DNA from: Bacillus sp. FJAT-27245
GTDB taxonomy: Bacteria; Bacillota; Bacilli; Bacillales; Cytobacillaceae
Assembly (NCBI RefSeq): GCF_001273955.1
Contig: NZ_LIGI01000001.1
Coordinates: 1,793,256 to 1,857,255 of the forward strand
Length of the DNA: 64,000 nt
Reading direction: 5' to 3'
Shown: one piece after another, positions 39,767 to 49,263 of the stretch
Position numbering within the stretch: the first letter of the stretch is position 1
Layout of the letters: every line of letters begins with the position of its first letter
Translations under genes and position numbers: made by a program
Notes under the pieces: generated by a model
Seen by the model: the letters and a program-made list of their open reading frames with translations, nothing else
Told to the model about the DNA's origin: nothing
Databases searched by the model: none

Positions 39767-40249
39767 ATGAATCTAGTTCTCGCTTCTTCAATCGGCGCGG
39801 TTGGCATGGCGACAATCGCGATGTTCGTCCGGATGAAGGCTGCCAAAAAGCCCGCTTCCATCAAGAAAATTATCCTGCCCCCGGTATTCATGAGCAGCGG
39901 GGCGCTAATGTATATCGTACCGCAATTCAGGCTGACTTCCCTGGAAATCGTCGAAGCGGTCATCGTCGGAATGCTGTTTTCGATTCTTTTGATCAAAACC
40001 TCAGCGTTCGAAATCAAAGGGAACGAAATCTATTTAAAACGATCCAAAGCGTTTTTCTTTATCCTCGTAGGCCTATTGGTAGTCAGGATCATCATGAAGG
40101 CAATTCTGAGTACGACGATCGATTACGGGGAAGTATCAGGAATGTTCTTCCTTCTCGCATTCTCGATGATTGTCCCGTGGCGGATTGCAATGTACAGGGA
40201 TTTTAAAAAATTGCAAATCAAACTAATGAATAGCAACCAGCCGGCTTAA
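39767..40249 (+). CDS. ccdC: CcdC (YneJ) membrane protein
   Basis: Protein of 160 residues (an overlapping GTG three bases earlier is possible). Membrane segments include LASSIGAVGMATIAMFV, FMSSGALMYIVP, AVIVGMLFSILLIKT, FFFILVGLLVVRIIM and MFFLLAFSMIVPWRIAMY. The AAKKPASIKKIILPP stretch and FEIKGNEIYLKRSKAF are the family hallmarks. It usually accompanies ccdA; it is not essential for cytochrome c formation in B. subtilis. Confidence 0.92.
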   Translation: MNLVLASSIGAVGMATIAMFVRMKAAKKPASIKKIILPPVFMSSGALMYIVPQFRLTSLEIVEAVIVGMLFSILLIKTSAFEIKGNEIYLKRSKAFFFILVGLLVVRIIMKAILSTTIDYGEVSGMFFLLAFSMIVPWRIAMYRDFKKLQIKLMNSNQPA

Positions 40250-40268
40250 AGTGAGCCGGCTGGTTTTT
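40235..40268 (+). terminator. Terminator of ccdA-ccdC
   Basis: AACCAGCCGGCT pairs with AGCCGGCTGGTT, followed by TTT; it overlaps the ccdC stop. Confidence 0.9.
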
Positions 40269-40298
40269 GGGGTTTGTAGATAGTGAAATAGAGCAATA

Positions 40299-40328
40299 GA
40301 AAAAGCCGCTCATAGCTGGCGGCTCTTT
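40299..40328 (-). terminator. Terminator of yneK
   Basis: On the minus strand AGCCGCC pairs with GCGGCT, followed by TTTTTC. Confidence 0.75.
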
Positions 40329-40752
40329 AGAACAAATGCTCATACGGCGTCATATCAATCTTTTTTTCCTTTAGGTGCTTTCTTAGGAACTTATGGTCAC
40401 GCTTCGGCGTCGCCATGATATAGCCCCTGATTACCAGGTCCTGGTCAATCCGGTTTACCTTTTCAGTCAACGCCAGCTCGCCAATCTTGCCGGCAATCTT
40501 ATGCCTCGCAACATCGCGGAACAGCTCTGGAACAGGCATCACCAACTCCTCGAGGAAATGCTTCTGCTCCTCGGGCCACAAATGGCGCGACTCATTCACA
40601 TAGTGTTCTTCCCAATCCATGATGGACTTTCCATCTTCCTTGGGCAGCTTTTTCAAAAACTTGCGGAACATGAAATACCCGCCAATCGCAAACAACCCAA
40701 TCAGTATAAATCCCCAGAAAAAGATAAACCACTGGGCCCAAATATTTTGCAT
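40327..40752 (-). CDS. yneK: YneK, DUF2621 protein
   Basis: Protein of 141 residues from ATG 40752, after TAGGTG; a GTG three codons earlier overlaps that site. One N-terminal membrane helix (WFIFFWGFILIGLFAIGGYFMF), then a soluble, charged domain (WEEHYVNESRHLWPEEQKHF, LFRDVARHKIAGKIGELAL). DUF2621 proteins occur in spore-formers at this place. Last gene of the conserved backbone before the island. Confidence 0.88.
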   Translation of the reverse strand: MQNIWAQWFIFFWGFILIGLFAIGGYFMFRKFLKKLPKEDGKSIMDWEEHYVNESRHLWPEEQKHFLEELVMPVPELFRDVARHKIAGKIGELALTEKVNRIDQDLVIRGYIMATPKRDHKFLRKHLKEKKIDMTPYEHLF

Positions 40753-40864
40753 ACCATTCACCTACAGAACGTAATAATCTACCTCTATTATAGGGTTAAA
40801 CAGCAAATTATGACAAGACTTAGACATTTGCAGCAAAACTATAGCCGCAATAGGGAATACTTGA

Positions 40865-40870
40865 TATAAT
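40865..40870 (+). promoter_or_regulatory. Promoter of tRNA-Sec copy 1
   Basis: Extended -10 TGATATAAT, with TATAAT at 40865-40870, 18 bases before the tRNA 5' end. Confidence 0.6.
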
Positions 40871-40888
40871 GAGTACTGTCTTACACAC

Positions 40889-40985
40889 GGGGCTGAATGG
40901 GGTACTGGTGTCCTCCACGGTCTTCAAAACCGCTTGTGACCTGCGTGCCAGGTCAGGTGGGTTCGATTCCCACACAGTCCCGCCA
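40889..40985 (+). tRNA. selC: tRNA-Sec (anticodon TCA), copy 1
   Basis: Length 97 with encoded CCA. The tRNA-Sec hallmarks are present: an 8-position acceptor arm (GGGGCTGA with ACAGTCCC, the eighth pair being A-A), an elongated D stem (GGGG with CCTCC), the anticodon loop CTTCAAA, and a long variable arm (TGACCTG pairing with CAGGTCA). The T arm is GTGGG TTCGATT CCCAC, the discriminator is G, then CCA. This is the tRNA required to read the UGA of the glutaredoxin gene at 18.06 kb. selA, selB and selD are not in the window. Confidence 0.95.
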
Positions 40986-41008
40986 AACCTTGATACTATT
41001 ACATATTT

Positions 41009-41045
41009 AACCGCACAGTGATTTTTTCACTCGTGCGGTTTTTTC
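41009..41045 (+). terminator. Terminator of tRNA-Sec copy 1
   Basis: AACCGCACAGTGA pairs with TCACTCGTGCGGTT (one bulge), followed by a T run. Confidence 0.85.
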
Positions 41046-41244
41046 GTTTTATTTCGGAAGACCGAGGGAGACCGATGCCCGAGACCGTTGGTGACCGTTT
41101 ATTAAAACCGTACAGACCCTTTTAGGATTCACAGATTTTTGACCAATGAGAGGAGTGCACGAATAAAAATGTAAAATCCCCTGTTTAATATAGCGAAGGC
41201 TGAAAGGCTTGGACTGCTTATTTAGATACATTTTAGCATATCCC

Positions 41245-42115
41245 GATTGAGAATACAGCCCAATTTTTTGAAGACCTTACAGGCCATCGCCATGTGAGAA
41301 AACCCACTTATCTTCCCTCGAAAAGCTGTACGACAGGCTGGAACCTAATGAGGAAACCATCAAGTATGAGCTGATGGAGAGCCCTGTCGTCCATGCGAAC
41401 GTGACCGGTATACGTACCGGAGATGGCAGAATATGGATGAATTCCATTTCCAATACTTATTACATACTATATCACGTTGATGAAAAAAGAGGCAAAAAGG
41501 CGTTTGAACGGTTTGGTTTCCTTCCCATAAAGGAACAATGTTGTATGATTTCTGGGCTTCCTATTTTCACGAAGATTACAAGGTTAGCCATGCCCTTTGC
41601 GGAGCCAACCTGCTTTGGGAATGCCAAGGTATTATTGATTATGACAAACACAAGTGGGCTAGTGAGATCAAGGCTCTCTTACGGAAGCCTTGTCCGTAAA
41701 AATACAAGCCTTCCATTCTGGTATTCCAATCCTCCCGGAAGCCATTCAAGCCATTGAAGTAAAGTATGATGAGATTTTCGAACAACGGGTGGTAGAATGG
41801 CGAATTATCCCTCCCGAAAAGAAACCAGGGGAACCGGGCAAAATTAAGAAGCCAAAAGCAACGAACCTGGCAGAAAGGTTCTGCCAATACAAAGTCGATA
41901 TCCTCGAATTTCTAAAGGATGAACACCTCCCGTTCCACAACAATCAGGGAGAACAGGATTTCTGAATGATGAAAGTAAAGACGAAGGTTTCGGGATCGAT
42001 TCGAACGGAACAAGGTGCTATTCGATTTGCCATGATCCGTGGATAATTTCCACGATACGAAAGCAAGGGAGGAATCTGCTTGAAACCCGTATTTTTGTGA
42101 GTGAAGGCAAATTTT
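41245..42115 (+). pseudogene. IS66-family transposase remnant
   Basis: Pieces of one DDE transposase are spread over the frames: ENTAQFFEDLTGHRH, then VVHANVTGIRTGDGRIWMNS to VDEKRGKKAFERFG (in place of the usual HVDET motif), then ALCGANLLWECQGI in another frame, then LPFHNNQGEQDF and SGSIRTEQGAIRFAMIRG, matching the IS66 C-terminal LPFDNN.AERDLR region. Several frameshifts and stops make it inactive. No intact accessory TnpA/TnpB genes or terminal inverted repeats are seen. Confidence 0.8.
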
Positions 42116-42166
42116 CTTTATAAAATATTCACTGAATATGTGTTTATAAATACCGATTCAAACATA

Positions 42167-42294
42167 GTTGATCGAAGCGGAAGGTGCGAGACTCTTGTGG
42201 GAGAAGCGGGACAGGTGAGACCCAACAGGCGTTTGCGCCGAGGAGGCTCACCGACCGCCCCAAGGAAAGCGAGCATCCTGGGGCGAAGATCAAC
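42167..42294. repeat. 128-bp structured element with inverted ends
   Basis: Begins GTTGATCGAAGCGG and ends GGCGAAGATCAAC, so the outer seven bases are perfect inverted repeats. Inside, GGTGAGACC and GGCTCACC pair. From memory, similar GC-rich blocks (GGTGCGAGACTC, GACAGGTGAGACC) are widely dispersed in Bacillaceae genomes. It is GC-rich within an AT-rich island, so it probably inserted separately, in the manner of a MITE-like element. Confidence 0.65.
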
Positions 42295-42303
42295 ATATCT
42301 ATA

Positions 42304-42342
42304 TTAAAGGCTGAAACCAACTTTGGGTTTTAAGCCTTTTTT
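42304..42342 (+). terminator. Terminator-like hairpin
   Basis: AAAGGCT and AAACC pair with GGTTT and AGCCTTT, followed by TTTTTC. Confidence 0.7.
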
Positions 42343-42454
42343 CGTACCTAAGTAGTTAATGATTTTTTTAATATGGTATAATATGGCTAAGTGTATCTGT
42401 GTACAGGATATATGTGAAATAAAAAATATTCCTATTTATTAAGATGGTGATGAA

Positions 42455-45400
42455 ATGTTGTTAAAAGAAAACAAGGTTAGTCCTTTATTTAATAAGCTGC
42501 GAAAGGTATTAAAGCAAGAAGATACAACATTATATATTGGCTCTGGTATTTCTTTGTGGTCGGGATTACCAACCTGGAAAGGGCTAATTTTAGAACTAGC
42601 AGATTTTCTCCAAGAGGAAGGGTTACCTTCAAGTGAGGTAGTTAGAGAAAAAGCTAATGATGACTTGTTACTAGCTGCGAGCCTAGGAATAAGTGGTATG
42701 AATAATATTTTGTTTAAAAAGTTTTTAAAAAAAGCTTGTAGAGTTGGTGTCGCTAAACCACATAATATACATAAAGAAATTACCTCATTAGGTCCAAGAT
42801 GTTTTATTACAACTAACTATGATCAGTTATTAGAAGATTCTCTAAAAGAATTTAAAAACGGAATCCACTTTGATGTTGTTACAAATAGGCATCTTCCTGA
42901 ACTCGCTTCTTTGACCCAATCTAGGTATAGTGACTATGTTTATAAGATTCATGGCGATATAAATGATATACAAAGCGTTGTGCTTAGTAGAGAACATTAT
43001 CGGAAATTGTATGAGGAGAATAATCCAAGTCTAAAAACTTTAGAGATTCTTCTTACTACAAGGCCAGTTATTTTTATAGGGTTTGGTTTAAGAGACCCAG
43101 ATTTTCTTTATATTAAAGATAGAATAAAAAATATTTATAAAGAAAGTCCATCGGAACATTATGCGATATTACCTGATGTCAATCCAGAAGAAATTGACTA
43201 CTGGAGAGAGAATTATGGAATAAGAATTATAAGTTATGAGACTAATAAAAACGAGGATGGAAATAGAGATCATTCTAACTTATTAACTCTTATAAGATTA
43301 CTGAACGATAGAGAAAAAGATTGTAAAGAAAATGAGGACATGGAGGAAGATAACTCTATTAACAAAGGGTTTTTAAACGATACCGAAGCCATATCGGTAA
43401 TAAGATTTATTGAAAGTCAAAGGTTACAATTAAATATTAATGAGAATGATTTACTACCGATGCGAATGATAAGTAAAAGTAAAAAATTAAAACCATATGT
43501 CAAGGTAGAAGAGTTAGTGGAAATTAAACACAATTCAATAATTTTTGGTGATCCTGGTAGTGGAAAAACATTTCATTTGAAATATAATGCTGTCAAAGAG
43601 TTAGAAACACTGCGGGATCTTATACTAAACGATATAAACAATATAAACACTAATAGAAAATTAACATTACCAATATATATTGATTTAAAGGGGTATTCTG
43701 GAAACATTATTGAATTAATTGAATCAATGTTACCATTTGGGCTAAATTTAGATTTTATCAAAAAAAAGTTTAGCATCATTTTTTTTCTTGACTCATTTAA
43801 TGAAATGCCAAAGAATTTTTTTGAGAAGAAGTTATATGAAAAAGATATCTTAAATCTAGAAAAAGAATTTAGTAATAATATAATAATAATATCATCAAGA
43901 ACCGATGAAGGTTTGGATAAGTTTAACTACGCTAAGTATAATTTAGAAAAAATAGATTACAATTTTGTAAAAAGTAATTTACAAAACAGCCAAGTATATT
44001 CTAATGACGTTATAAGACTTTTGCAAAAACCTTTATATTTTAATCTATGGAAGAAAAATAAAATCCAAATTAATACTAATTCAACACCTTATACAATATT
44101 AAATTCATTTCTAAATAATCTAAACAAAGAATATGTAGCTGATTTTGAATTAAAGGTAGATTTGGCAAATATGCTGTCGGAACTTGGTTACTACGCAATT
44201 AATAAAGGACAGGAAAAAATACACATTGATATTGTAAAGGTTTTAATTGAGCAAGAGATGAACAATGTATCTTTTGAGTCTAATCAATTTATTAACTGGT
44301 TAATCGAAAAAGGATTATTTATTACTACAGCAGGTTCAAATTTGTCTTTCTTTCATCAATCGATAACAGAGTTTTTCGCAGCGAGAAAGTTGTCTAAACT
44401 TTATAAGAATTGTCCAAATAAAATAGAGGAACTTTTAAATAATACAAGGTGGGATCAAACTTTATTTTTAACAGTAGGCTTTTTGGAAGAGGTTGAGAGT
44501 AATCAATTTATTAACCAACTATTTGAAAAAGATATTAATTTGTCAATTAAAGCAGTAAAGTATATTGAGTATAATCAAAGTGAAATTATTCAAAAGATAT
44601 TAGCATATATATTAAATAATAATAAAAGTATTAATTTTGATTATTATTCAAAAATGTCATTTGCTTTAACTAACTTACCAGTAAGTGATGAACATAAACC
44701 TTTACTGGAAAAGTTATTTTACTCAGGTGATTTACTGGGAGCATCAGCCGCAGAACTATTAGATAGATTAACTGGTTATGAACATAAAAGTATGTTTTAC
44801 GATGCATTATTTCAATATCGAGAAGACTTTAATTTTGGACAAACATTAGGGAGACTATTAAAAGATAAACTTAGTAAAGATGAAGTAAAAAAAATGCTCA
44901 GCTATTTAACAAACTTTGAAGATGAAGAAGAAGCCCTTGGGCTACTTCAAGGGTTAATAATAATATTAAGAAGCTATAAATTTGAAGATATAAAAAATAT
45001 TTTTGGTCCGGTAGAAAAATTAAGTATTGTTCAATTAACAACCCTATGTGAAGTATTAAGAGAAGTACATTCGGAAGATTCCTTAAAAGTATTGATTTCA
45101 CTTATTGAAGAAGGGAAAATAGAGGCTATTTTCCCAATTCATATGTTATTAAAGTATTCTGATATAAAATTTAATAAGGAAATAATTTATCGTGATAGAT
45201 TTATAGAAAATATAATAAATTTCGTAGATCATGAAGGGGAAGAGGGAAAGTGGGCACTGGAATTAATAAAGAATCTATCCTCTTTCCCTGAAATAAGAAG
45301 TTATTTTAAACAGAAGCATATTTTTCTATCTGGGGTAAAAAAATTGGCTATACTATACAGTATTAGAGAAGAAGAAGAAGATCTTTTTTGGAAACAGTAT

Positions 45401-46027
45401 AGGGAGACAATAATCCATAAGAGTCAGACAGAGAATATTCTCAGTAGATTTACTGAACTTAATTGGAAAGGAAAGGAAAATTTACTTATAGAGTTTTTTC
45501 AAGTTTGTGAAATTGAAGATATTTTCAGCATATTGAAGAGTTTTAGAGCTAACCTTACAGACAACTTGAAAGAAGATACTCCAGATAAATTCAAGGTATC
45601 TTTTACTACAATTCAGTTGATATTAGATAAATTACCAAGCGAAATAATTGATTATTATAATTTACTGATTACTGGTAACTTTATTATTGAGTATACCGAT
45701 ATAGAGGTAAAAGAAGAGTTATTAGGGTTATTTAATATGGAGGACTGTAAATATAGGGACTTTCTAGCCAAATTTGTTATAAGTAGGATTTCTAGCGTCA
45801 CAACTGATAAATTATCAGAGAATGCAATAGATTTCCTATTAACAATTATTAAAAACGAGAAAGTAAATAATTTTATTGATATTCTAGGAAACATCTCTAC
45901 TGAGCAATTTGTTGAAAAAAAGTTGTTACCATTATTAGAAACGGATGAAGAGCCATTAAATTCTAATCTACGTCAAATACTTTATAATGCTGGTAAAAAT
46001 CATAAAAAAAGGTATATAAAATACTAA
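42455..46027 (+). CDS. SIR2-STAND (NLR-like) protein, candidate anti-phage effector
   Basis: Protein of 1190 residues. The SIR2 domain spans about 20-285: GSGIS (29-33), TTNYDQLLE (119-127), KIHGD (164-168, catalytic His) and IFIGFGLRDPDF (206-217). A STAND/NACHT-type NTPase follows, with Walker A GDPGSGKT (365-372), Walker B IIFFLDSFNE (441-450) and SSRTDE (480-485). The remaining 650 residues are helical and repeat-like, probably the sensor. This is the layout of Avs5-type and related systems, in which a phage protein triggers oligomerisation and the SIR2 part destroys NAD+. Function is inferred from architecture. Strongly AT-rich, single gene, with GTATAAT upstream near 42376. Confidence 0.85.
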   Translation: MLLKENKVSPLFNKLRKVLKQEDTTLYIGSGISLWSGLPTWKGLILELADFLQEEGLPSSEVVREKANDDLLLAASLGISGMNNILFKKFLKKACRVGVAKPHNIHKEITSLGPRCFITTNYDQLLEDSLKEFKNGIHFDVVTNRHLPELASLTQSRYSDYVYKIHGDINDIQSVVLSREHYRKLYEENNPSLKTLEILLTTRPVIFIGFGLRDPDFLYIKDRIKNIYKESPSEHYAILPDVNPEEIDYWRENYGIRIISYETNKNEDGNRDHSNLLTLIRLLNDREKDCKENEDMEEDNSINKGFLNDTEAISVIRFIESQRLQLNINENDLLPMRMISKSKKLKPYVKVEELVEIKHNSIIFGDPGSGKTFHLKYNAVKELETLRDLILNDINNINTNRKLTLPIYIDLKGYSGNIIELIESMLPFGLNLDFIKKKFSIIFFLDSFNEMPKNFFEKKLYEKDILNLEKEFSNNIIIISSRTDEGLDKFNYAKYNLEKIDYNFVKSNLQNSQVYSNDVIRLLQKPLYFNLWKKNKIQINTNSTPYTILNSFLNNLNKEYVADFELKVDLANMLSELGYYAINKGQEKIHIDIVKVLIEQEMNNVSFESNQFINWLIEKGLFITTAGSNLSFFHQSITEFFAARKLSKLYKNCPNKIEELLNNTRWDQTLFLTVGFLEEVESNQFINQLFEKDINLSIKAVKYIEYNQSEIIQKILAYILNNNKSINFDYYSKMSFALTNLPVSDEHKPLLEKLFYSGDLLGASAAELLDRLTGYEHKSMFYDALFQYREDFNFGQTLGRLLKDKLSKDEVKKMLSYLTNFEDEEEALGLLQGLIIILRSYKFEDIKNIFGPVEKLSIVQLTTLCEVLREVHSEDSLKVLISLIEEGKIEAIFPIHMLLKYSDIKFNKEIIYRDRFIENIINFVDHEGEEGKWALELIKNLSSFPEIRSYFKQKHIFLSGVKKLAILYSIREEEEDLFWKQYRETIIHKSQTENILSRFTELNWKGKENLLIEFFQVCEIEDIFSILKSFRANLTDNLKEDTPDKFKVSFTTIQLILDKLPSEIIDYYNLLITGNFIIEYTDIEVKEELLGLFNMEDCKYRDFLAKFVISRISSVTTDKLSENAIDFLLTIIKNEKVNNFIDILGNISTEQFVEKKLLPLLETDEEPLNSNLRQILYNAGKNHKKRYIKY

Positions 46028-46333
46028 ATATTTATCCAAGTTATAGAATATTTTTAGGGAACTGTATCATCTTAAAATAAAATTATTTAAATTTTTTATG
46101 GAAGGAAAACTGACATTTATAATATTTTTTCTTTCATAATCGAGCGCATTTCTAGTAATGATTTGCGCTCTTTCTTTTCGTAGAGACCTTTCTAAATATA
46201 AAAGAGCTTGTACCGAAGCAAGCTCTATTTTTGTTTAATAAATACCTTTTGACAATGCTCGGTTGCTTTGAATTAACTAAAATCACCCTCTTCTGCTTTA
46301 GAGTAAATTGTACTGCTGAGGACTCCTGTCATT
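46028..46333 (+). other. Spacer between the SIR2-STAND gene and the transposase remnant
   Basis: No gene. The sequence AAAAGAGCTTGTACCGAAGCAAGCTCTATTTTTG at 46199-46232 contains AGAGCTTG and CAAGCTCT, a hairpin with T residues that could end transcription from the left. Confidence 0.5.
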
Positions 46334-47278
46334 TTAACAATATCGTTGTAAACCATTTGATCGCCTTTTAGTATTGCTGAAAATCCAATTAATCGCTTCG
46401 AATTTATAAGGATAAATATGCTTGTTTTTACTTAATGCATAAGGGCTGGCATTTTCGATATCCGACACCGGCCCTTCATAAGCAAAAATGCGAAATCTCC
46501 CCTTATCCTTCTTGGTCACGGAATGAAGGTCGGAGTTTTCAATATGCCGGCTCGCGAATTCGGATAGGGAAACCCTGAAGCCCGCTGGGCAGATCTTCCG
46601 GTTGGATTTGACCGCCCCAATCACATGAAAGCATTTGGCGAGGCAGGAATCAATGAGATTTTTACTTGTGTACCAGCTGTCCATCAAGACATATACCTGT
46701 TCTTCTTCGGTGGCAGGAAAGGCCTCGATCATTTCCCTGGCCAGGTCAGCCTTACTTTTGAAAGGGAGACCCTGTTTTTCACATTGTCCCTTCCAGAAAT
46801 ATGGACGGAAATCCCAGGCCGCCGAATAGCCCTCGGCAACGATATGAGAAGTGACAAGGCAATGGGACCACACACTCTTGCCTTCCGTGTGGGAAAAGTG
46901 GAAATCAAGCCCTTCCATCTTCCTGGTCGAGATGTCCTTTCGGCATCCAGTATCATCAAAGATGAGAAAGATGATTGGCCTCGTATCACCAGCCTTTTTA
47001 CGTGCACGTCGAATGGCAGCCATGAGATGTTCCAGCCTTCTCCTCTGAATCCGGTTCGCACATCAAGGGGATTCCTTCAGGAATCGCGTCATCGAACTAA
47101 GGTCACGGTTCTTTCCGGTATGTTCCCGGATTTGTGTGATCGTCTTTCGTCCCTCCGCCAAGATAATTCCATGCATGATGGAAACAAGGTGATTGAATTG
47201 GGGTTTTGACAGGCAAAGGCCGAGTGAAACAACGAAATTGACGATAGCTGAATAGAAGGATACCATAACCTTAGACAT
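46334..47278 (-). pseudogene. IS4/IS701-type DDE transposase, interrupted and truncated
   Basis: A single frame of 315 codons reads MSKVMVSFYSAIVNFVVSLG... FLKESP, then a TGA at 47063-47065, then CANRIQRRRLEHLMAAIRRA and on through FLIFDDTGCRKD (first Asp), LMDSWYTSKNL (second Asp) to SNTKRRSNGL. The TGA most simply replaces a Trp TGG. The C-terminal third, with the catalytic Glu region, is missing or scrambled after residue about 290. The ends of the element are not recognised. Confidence 0.75.
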
Positions 47279-47659
47279 CTCCTTTTTCTGGATTTTGGTT
47301 GTGTGTGGTAACCTTCCAATTCCACGAATAAAGGGATGTCATTCTTATTTTTTAGGACATGTCAAAACAAGTTAAAAAGCGACATTTTTTATGACATGGT
47401 TTTTGCAAGAATCAAGTAAGTAAGTGTTTTTCTTACTTTAATGTAGATAAATAAATTAAGGATATCTAAGATATTCCGAAGGTAACGGTAAAATATATAA
47501 TTTGAATTTTATAAGATAACTAATCTTAGTGTTGATAGTACTTTTTATGAGTGCTAGAATTTTAATATACAAATTATTACAATAAATGCAAATGGCAAAA
47601 ATACTTAGATAAAAAGTACAAATAATGTGATACTAAGTAATTTATGAGGAGGGGGAAAT
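47279..47659 (+). other. AT-rich spacer upstream of the ABC-3C operon
   Basis: No gene. The left part probably belongs to the transposon end. TATAATTTG near 47494 and TACAAATAATGTGATACTAAG near 47616 are possible promoter pieces for the operon. Confidence 0.35.
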
Positions 47660-48796
47660 TTGGATAGACAAAAGAATGATGATACCTTAACCAAATTAGG
47701 GGATACTTTCCATTATTTAATTGTCTTAGAGCATTGTCTGAAATTAGGCGATGGAGAATCCATTGCTGTTGAAATGTATGGTGATATTTCAAAAATTTCA
47801 GATGAAAATTCGATCAATATTGAAGTTAAGCATCATTATAAGCCCCATAAACTTGGTGAGAGGAATACTGATTTTTGGAAGTCCTTAAAAAACTGGGTTG
47901 AAAATAACCGAAAAATGGAAGGATTTAAACAACTAATATTAATCACAACATCTGAAGTAGATCAAGAATCAAATTTTTCTCAATGGAATATTTTATCAAA
48001 AGATGAAAAATACAAAATAATTCAAGAAATAGGCTCAACTATTAAAAAGAAGGAAGAAAGTTTCAGAACAATCTATAATGAGATTTTTAGACATGAAAAA
48101 GATGTTCTTTTAAGTATCTTAGAAAAACTTATCATTTATACAGGTCAATTGAAGATAGAAGAAAAATATAATCAGTTACAAAAAGACAGATTCTTTTTAG
48201 GTATCGAAAAAGAAAAAATACCAAATTTTATTAATGAACTTATGGGCTATATACTTACCCAACCAATTAATAGTCCTCACACTTGGTATATAATACATGA
48301 AGAGTTTAAAACATATGTTGTTGAAGTTGTTAAAAGGTTTTCTAATGATTCTAGACCCTTACCTGACATCTATGCAGATAAAGAACCTAAAAATATTGCA
48401 CCTTATTATAAGGAATGCTTTACTGAGGAAATTTTAAAAATCGAGTATGGGGATGAGGAAGTAAGAGAAGCGATAATTAATTATTGGAGAACAAAACAAA
48501 CCGCAATACGTTATTTTCATAGTCATCCCATTTATTTAAGAGACTTTAATTTATATAAAAGGGAGTTAGAAAAAAAACTCATACGAAATAAACGTAAAAG
48601 TAAGAGAAATTTTGATATTACAGATGAAAGAAAATGTATTGCAAAGTCCCAAGATTTTTATGATGAGAGTTTAGAGTTAAGTGCAATACCATTTGGTAGT
48701 GTAAATCCTAATCGATTATTTTTTCAACATGGAACTATACATGAAATAGTTAATGAAAAGAAGATTACCTGGTTAATGAAGGATGAGAAGCCATGA
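47660..48796 (+). CDS. ABC-3C system nuclease/C-terminal component (DUF4297-like N-terminus)
   Basis: Protein of 378 residues, TTG start after GGAGGGGG. The N-terminal 130 residues look like the DUF4297/Cap4-type PD-(D/E)xK nuclease fold: GDGESIAVEMYGDIS supplies the first acidic residues, INIEVKHHYKP the ExK pair, then FWKSLKNWVENN and LILITTSE. The C-terminal half is helical and Lys-rich and is likely the ABC-3C C-terminal domain that meets the other components. The stop overlaps the next start (ATGAG), so the genes are tightly coupled. Confidence 0.72.
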   Translation: MDRQKNDDTLTKLGDTFHYLIVLEHCLKLGDGESIAVEMYGDISKISDENSINIEVKHHYKPHKLGERNTDFWKSLKNWVENNRKMEGFKQLILITTSEVDQESNFSQWNILSKDEKYKIIQEIGSTIKKKEESFRTIYNEIFRHEKDVLLSILEKLIIYTGQLKIEEKYNQLQKDRFFLGIEKEKIPNFINELMGYILTQPINSPHTWYIIHEEFKTYVVEVVKRFSNDSRPLPDIYADKEPKNIAPYYKECFTEEILKIEYGDEEVREAIINYWRTKQTAIRYFHSHPIYLRDFNLYKRELEKKLIRNKRKSKRNFDITDERKCIAKSQDFYDESLELSAIPFGSVNPNRLFFQHGTIHEIVNEKKITWLMKDEKP

Positions 48797-49263
48797 GCAT
48801 AAAACACATTGAGAATCTATCTTTAAATCCTTTTTTTTGTAGTCATATACTACATCATTTCTTGAGTGGATGTAACTCAAAAAATGCCCATATTAGCGTT
48901 ATGTATCTTGTTTTACCATTTGTTTTTTATCAAGATACTAGAACTATACTAGTTAAGGCGAACAAAAAAAGTGATATATATTCTGTCTTTTTCGATAAAA
49001 AAGAAAATCGAGTTTCATTAGTTGGTATGCAGGAAAGAATTGAATTTTTTTGGGAATATACAAACCAATCATTGATAGTCGGACATAATGAAGAGAAATT
49101 TTTTGTCGATAAAAAAATAACTGCGATAAATGTAGTAGATTATAAACAAATGAAAAATATTCAAATACGTGAATACTTTAGAGCAGCACATTATTTAGGG
49201 ATTATCCTTTCAAAGTACGATTTCAAAGATGTTTTTATTAAGTTAGGAGTAACTATTGTATGA
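48793..49263 (+). CDS. ABC-3C system middle component
   Basis: Protein of 156 residues with four-base overlaps with both neighbours. Its start IKHIENLSLNPFFCSHILHHFLSGC and later SLIVGHNEEKFFVDKK and YFRAAHYLGIILSKY resemble the small middle-component proteins of ABC-three-component systems, helical adaptors between ATPase and effector. Assigned mainly by size, position and the two flanking genes. Confidence 0.7.
   Translation: MSIKHIENLSLNPFFCSHILHHFLSGCNSKNAHISVMYLVLPFVFYQDTRTILVKANKKSDIYSVFFDKKENRVSLVGMQERIEFFWEYTNQSLIVGHNEEKFFVDKKITAINVVDYKQMKNIQIREYFRAAHYLGIILSKYDFKDVFIKLGVTIV

Noticed and set aside
42101..42307. 68-codon frame over the 128-bp element
   Set aside because: It reads through a structured repeat and has no ribosome binding site.
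47063..47065. In-frame TGA in the transposase as a second selenocysteine codon
   Set aside because: The position suits a Trp (TGG to TGA), I see no SECIS-like hairpin behind it, the element is truncated anyway, and I know of no selenocysteine transposases.
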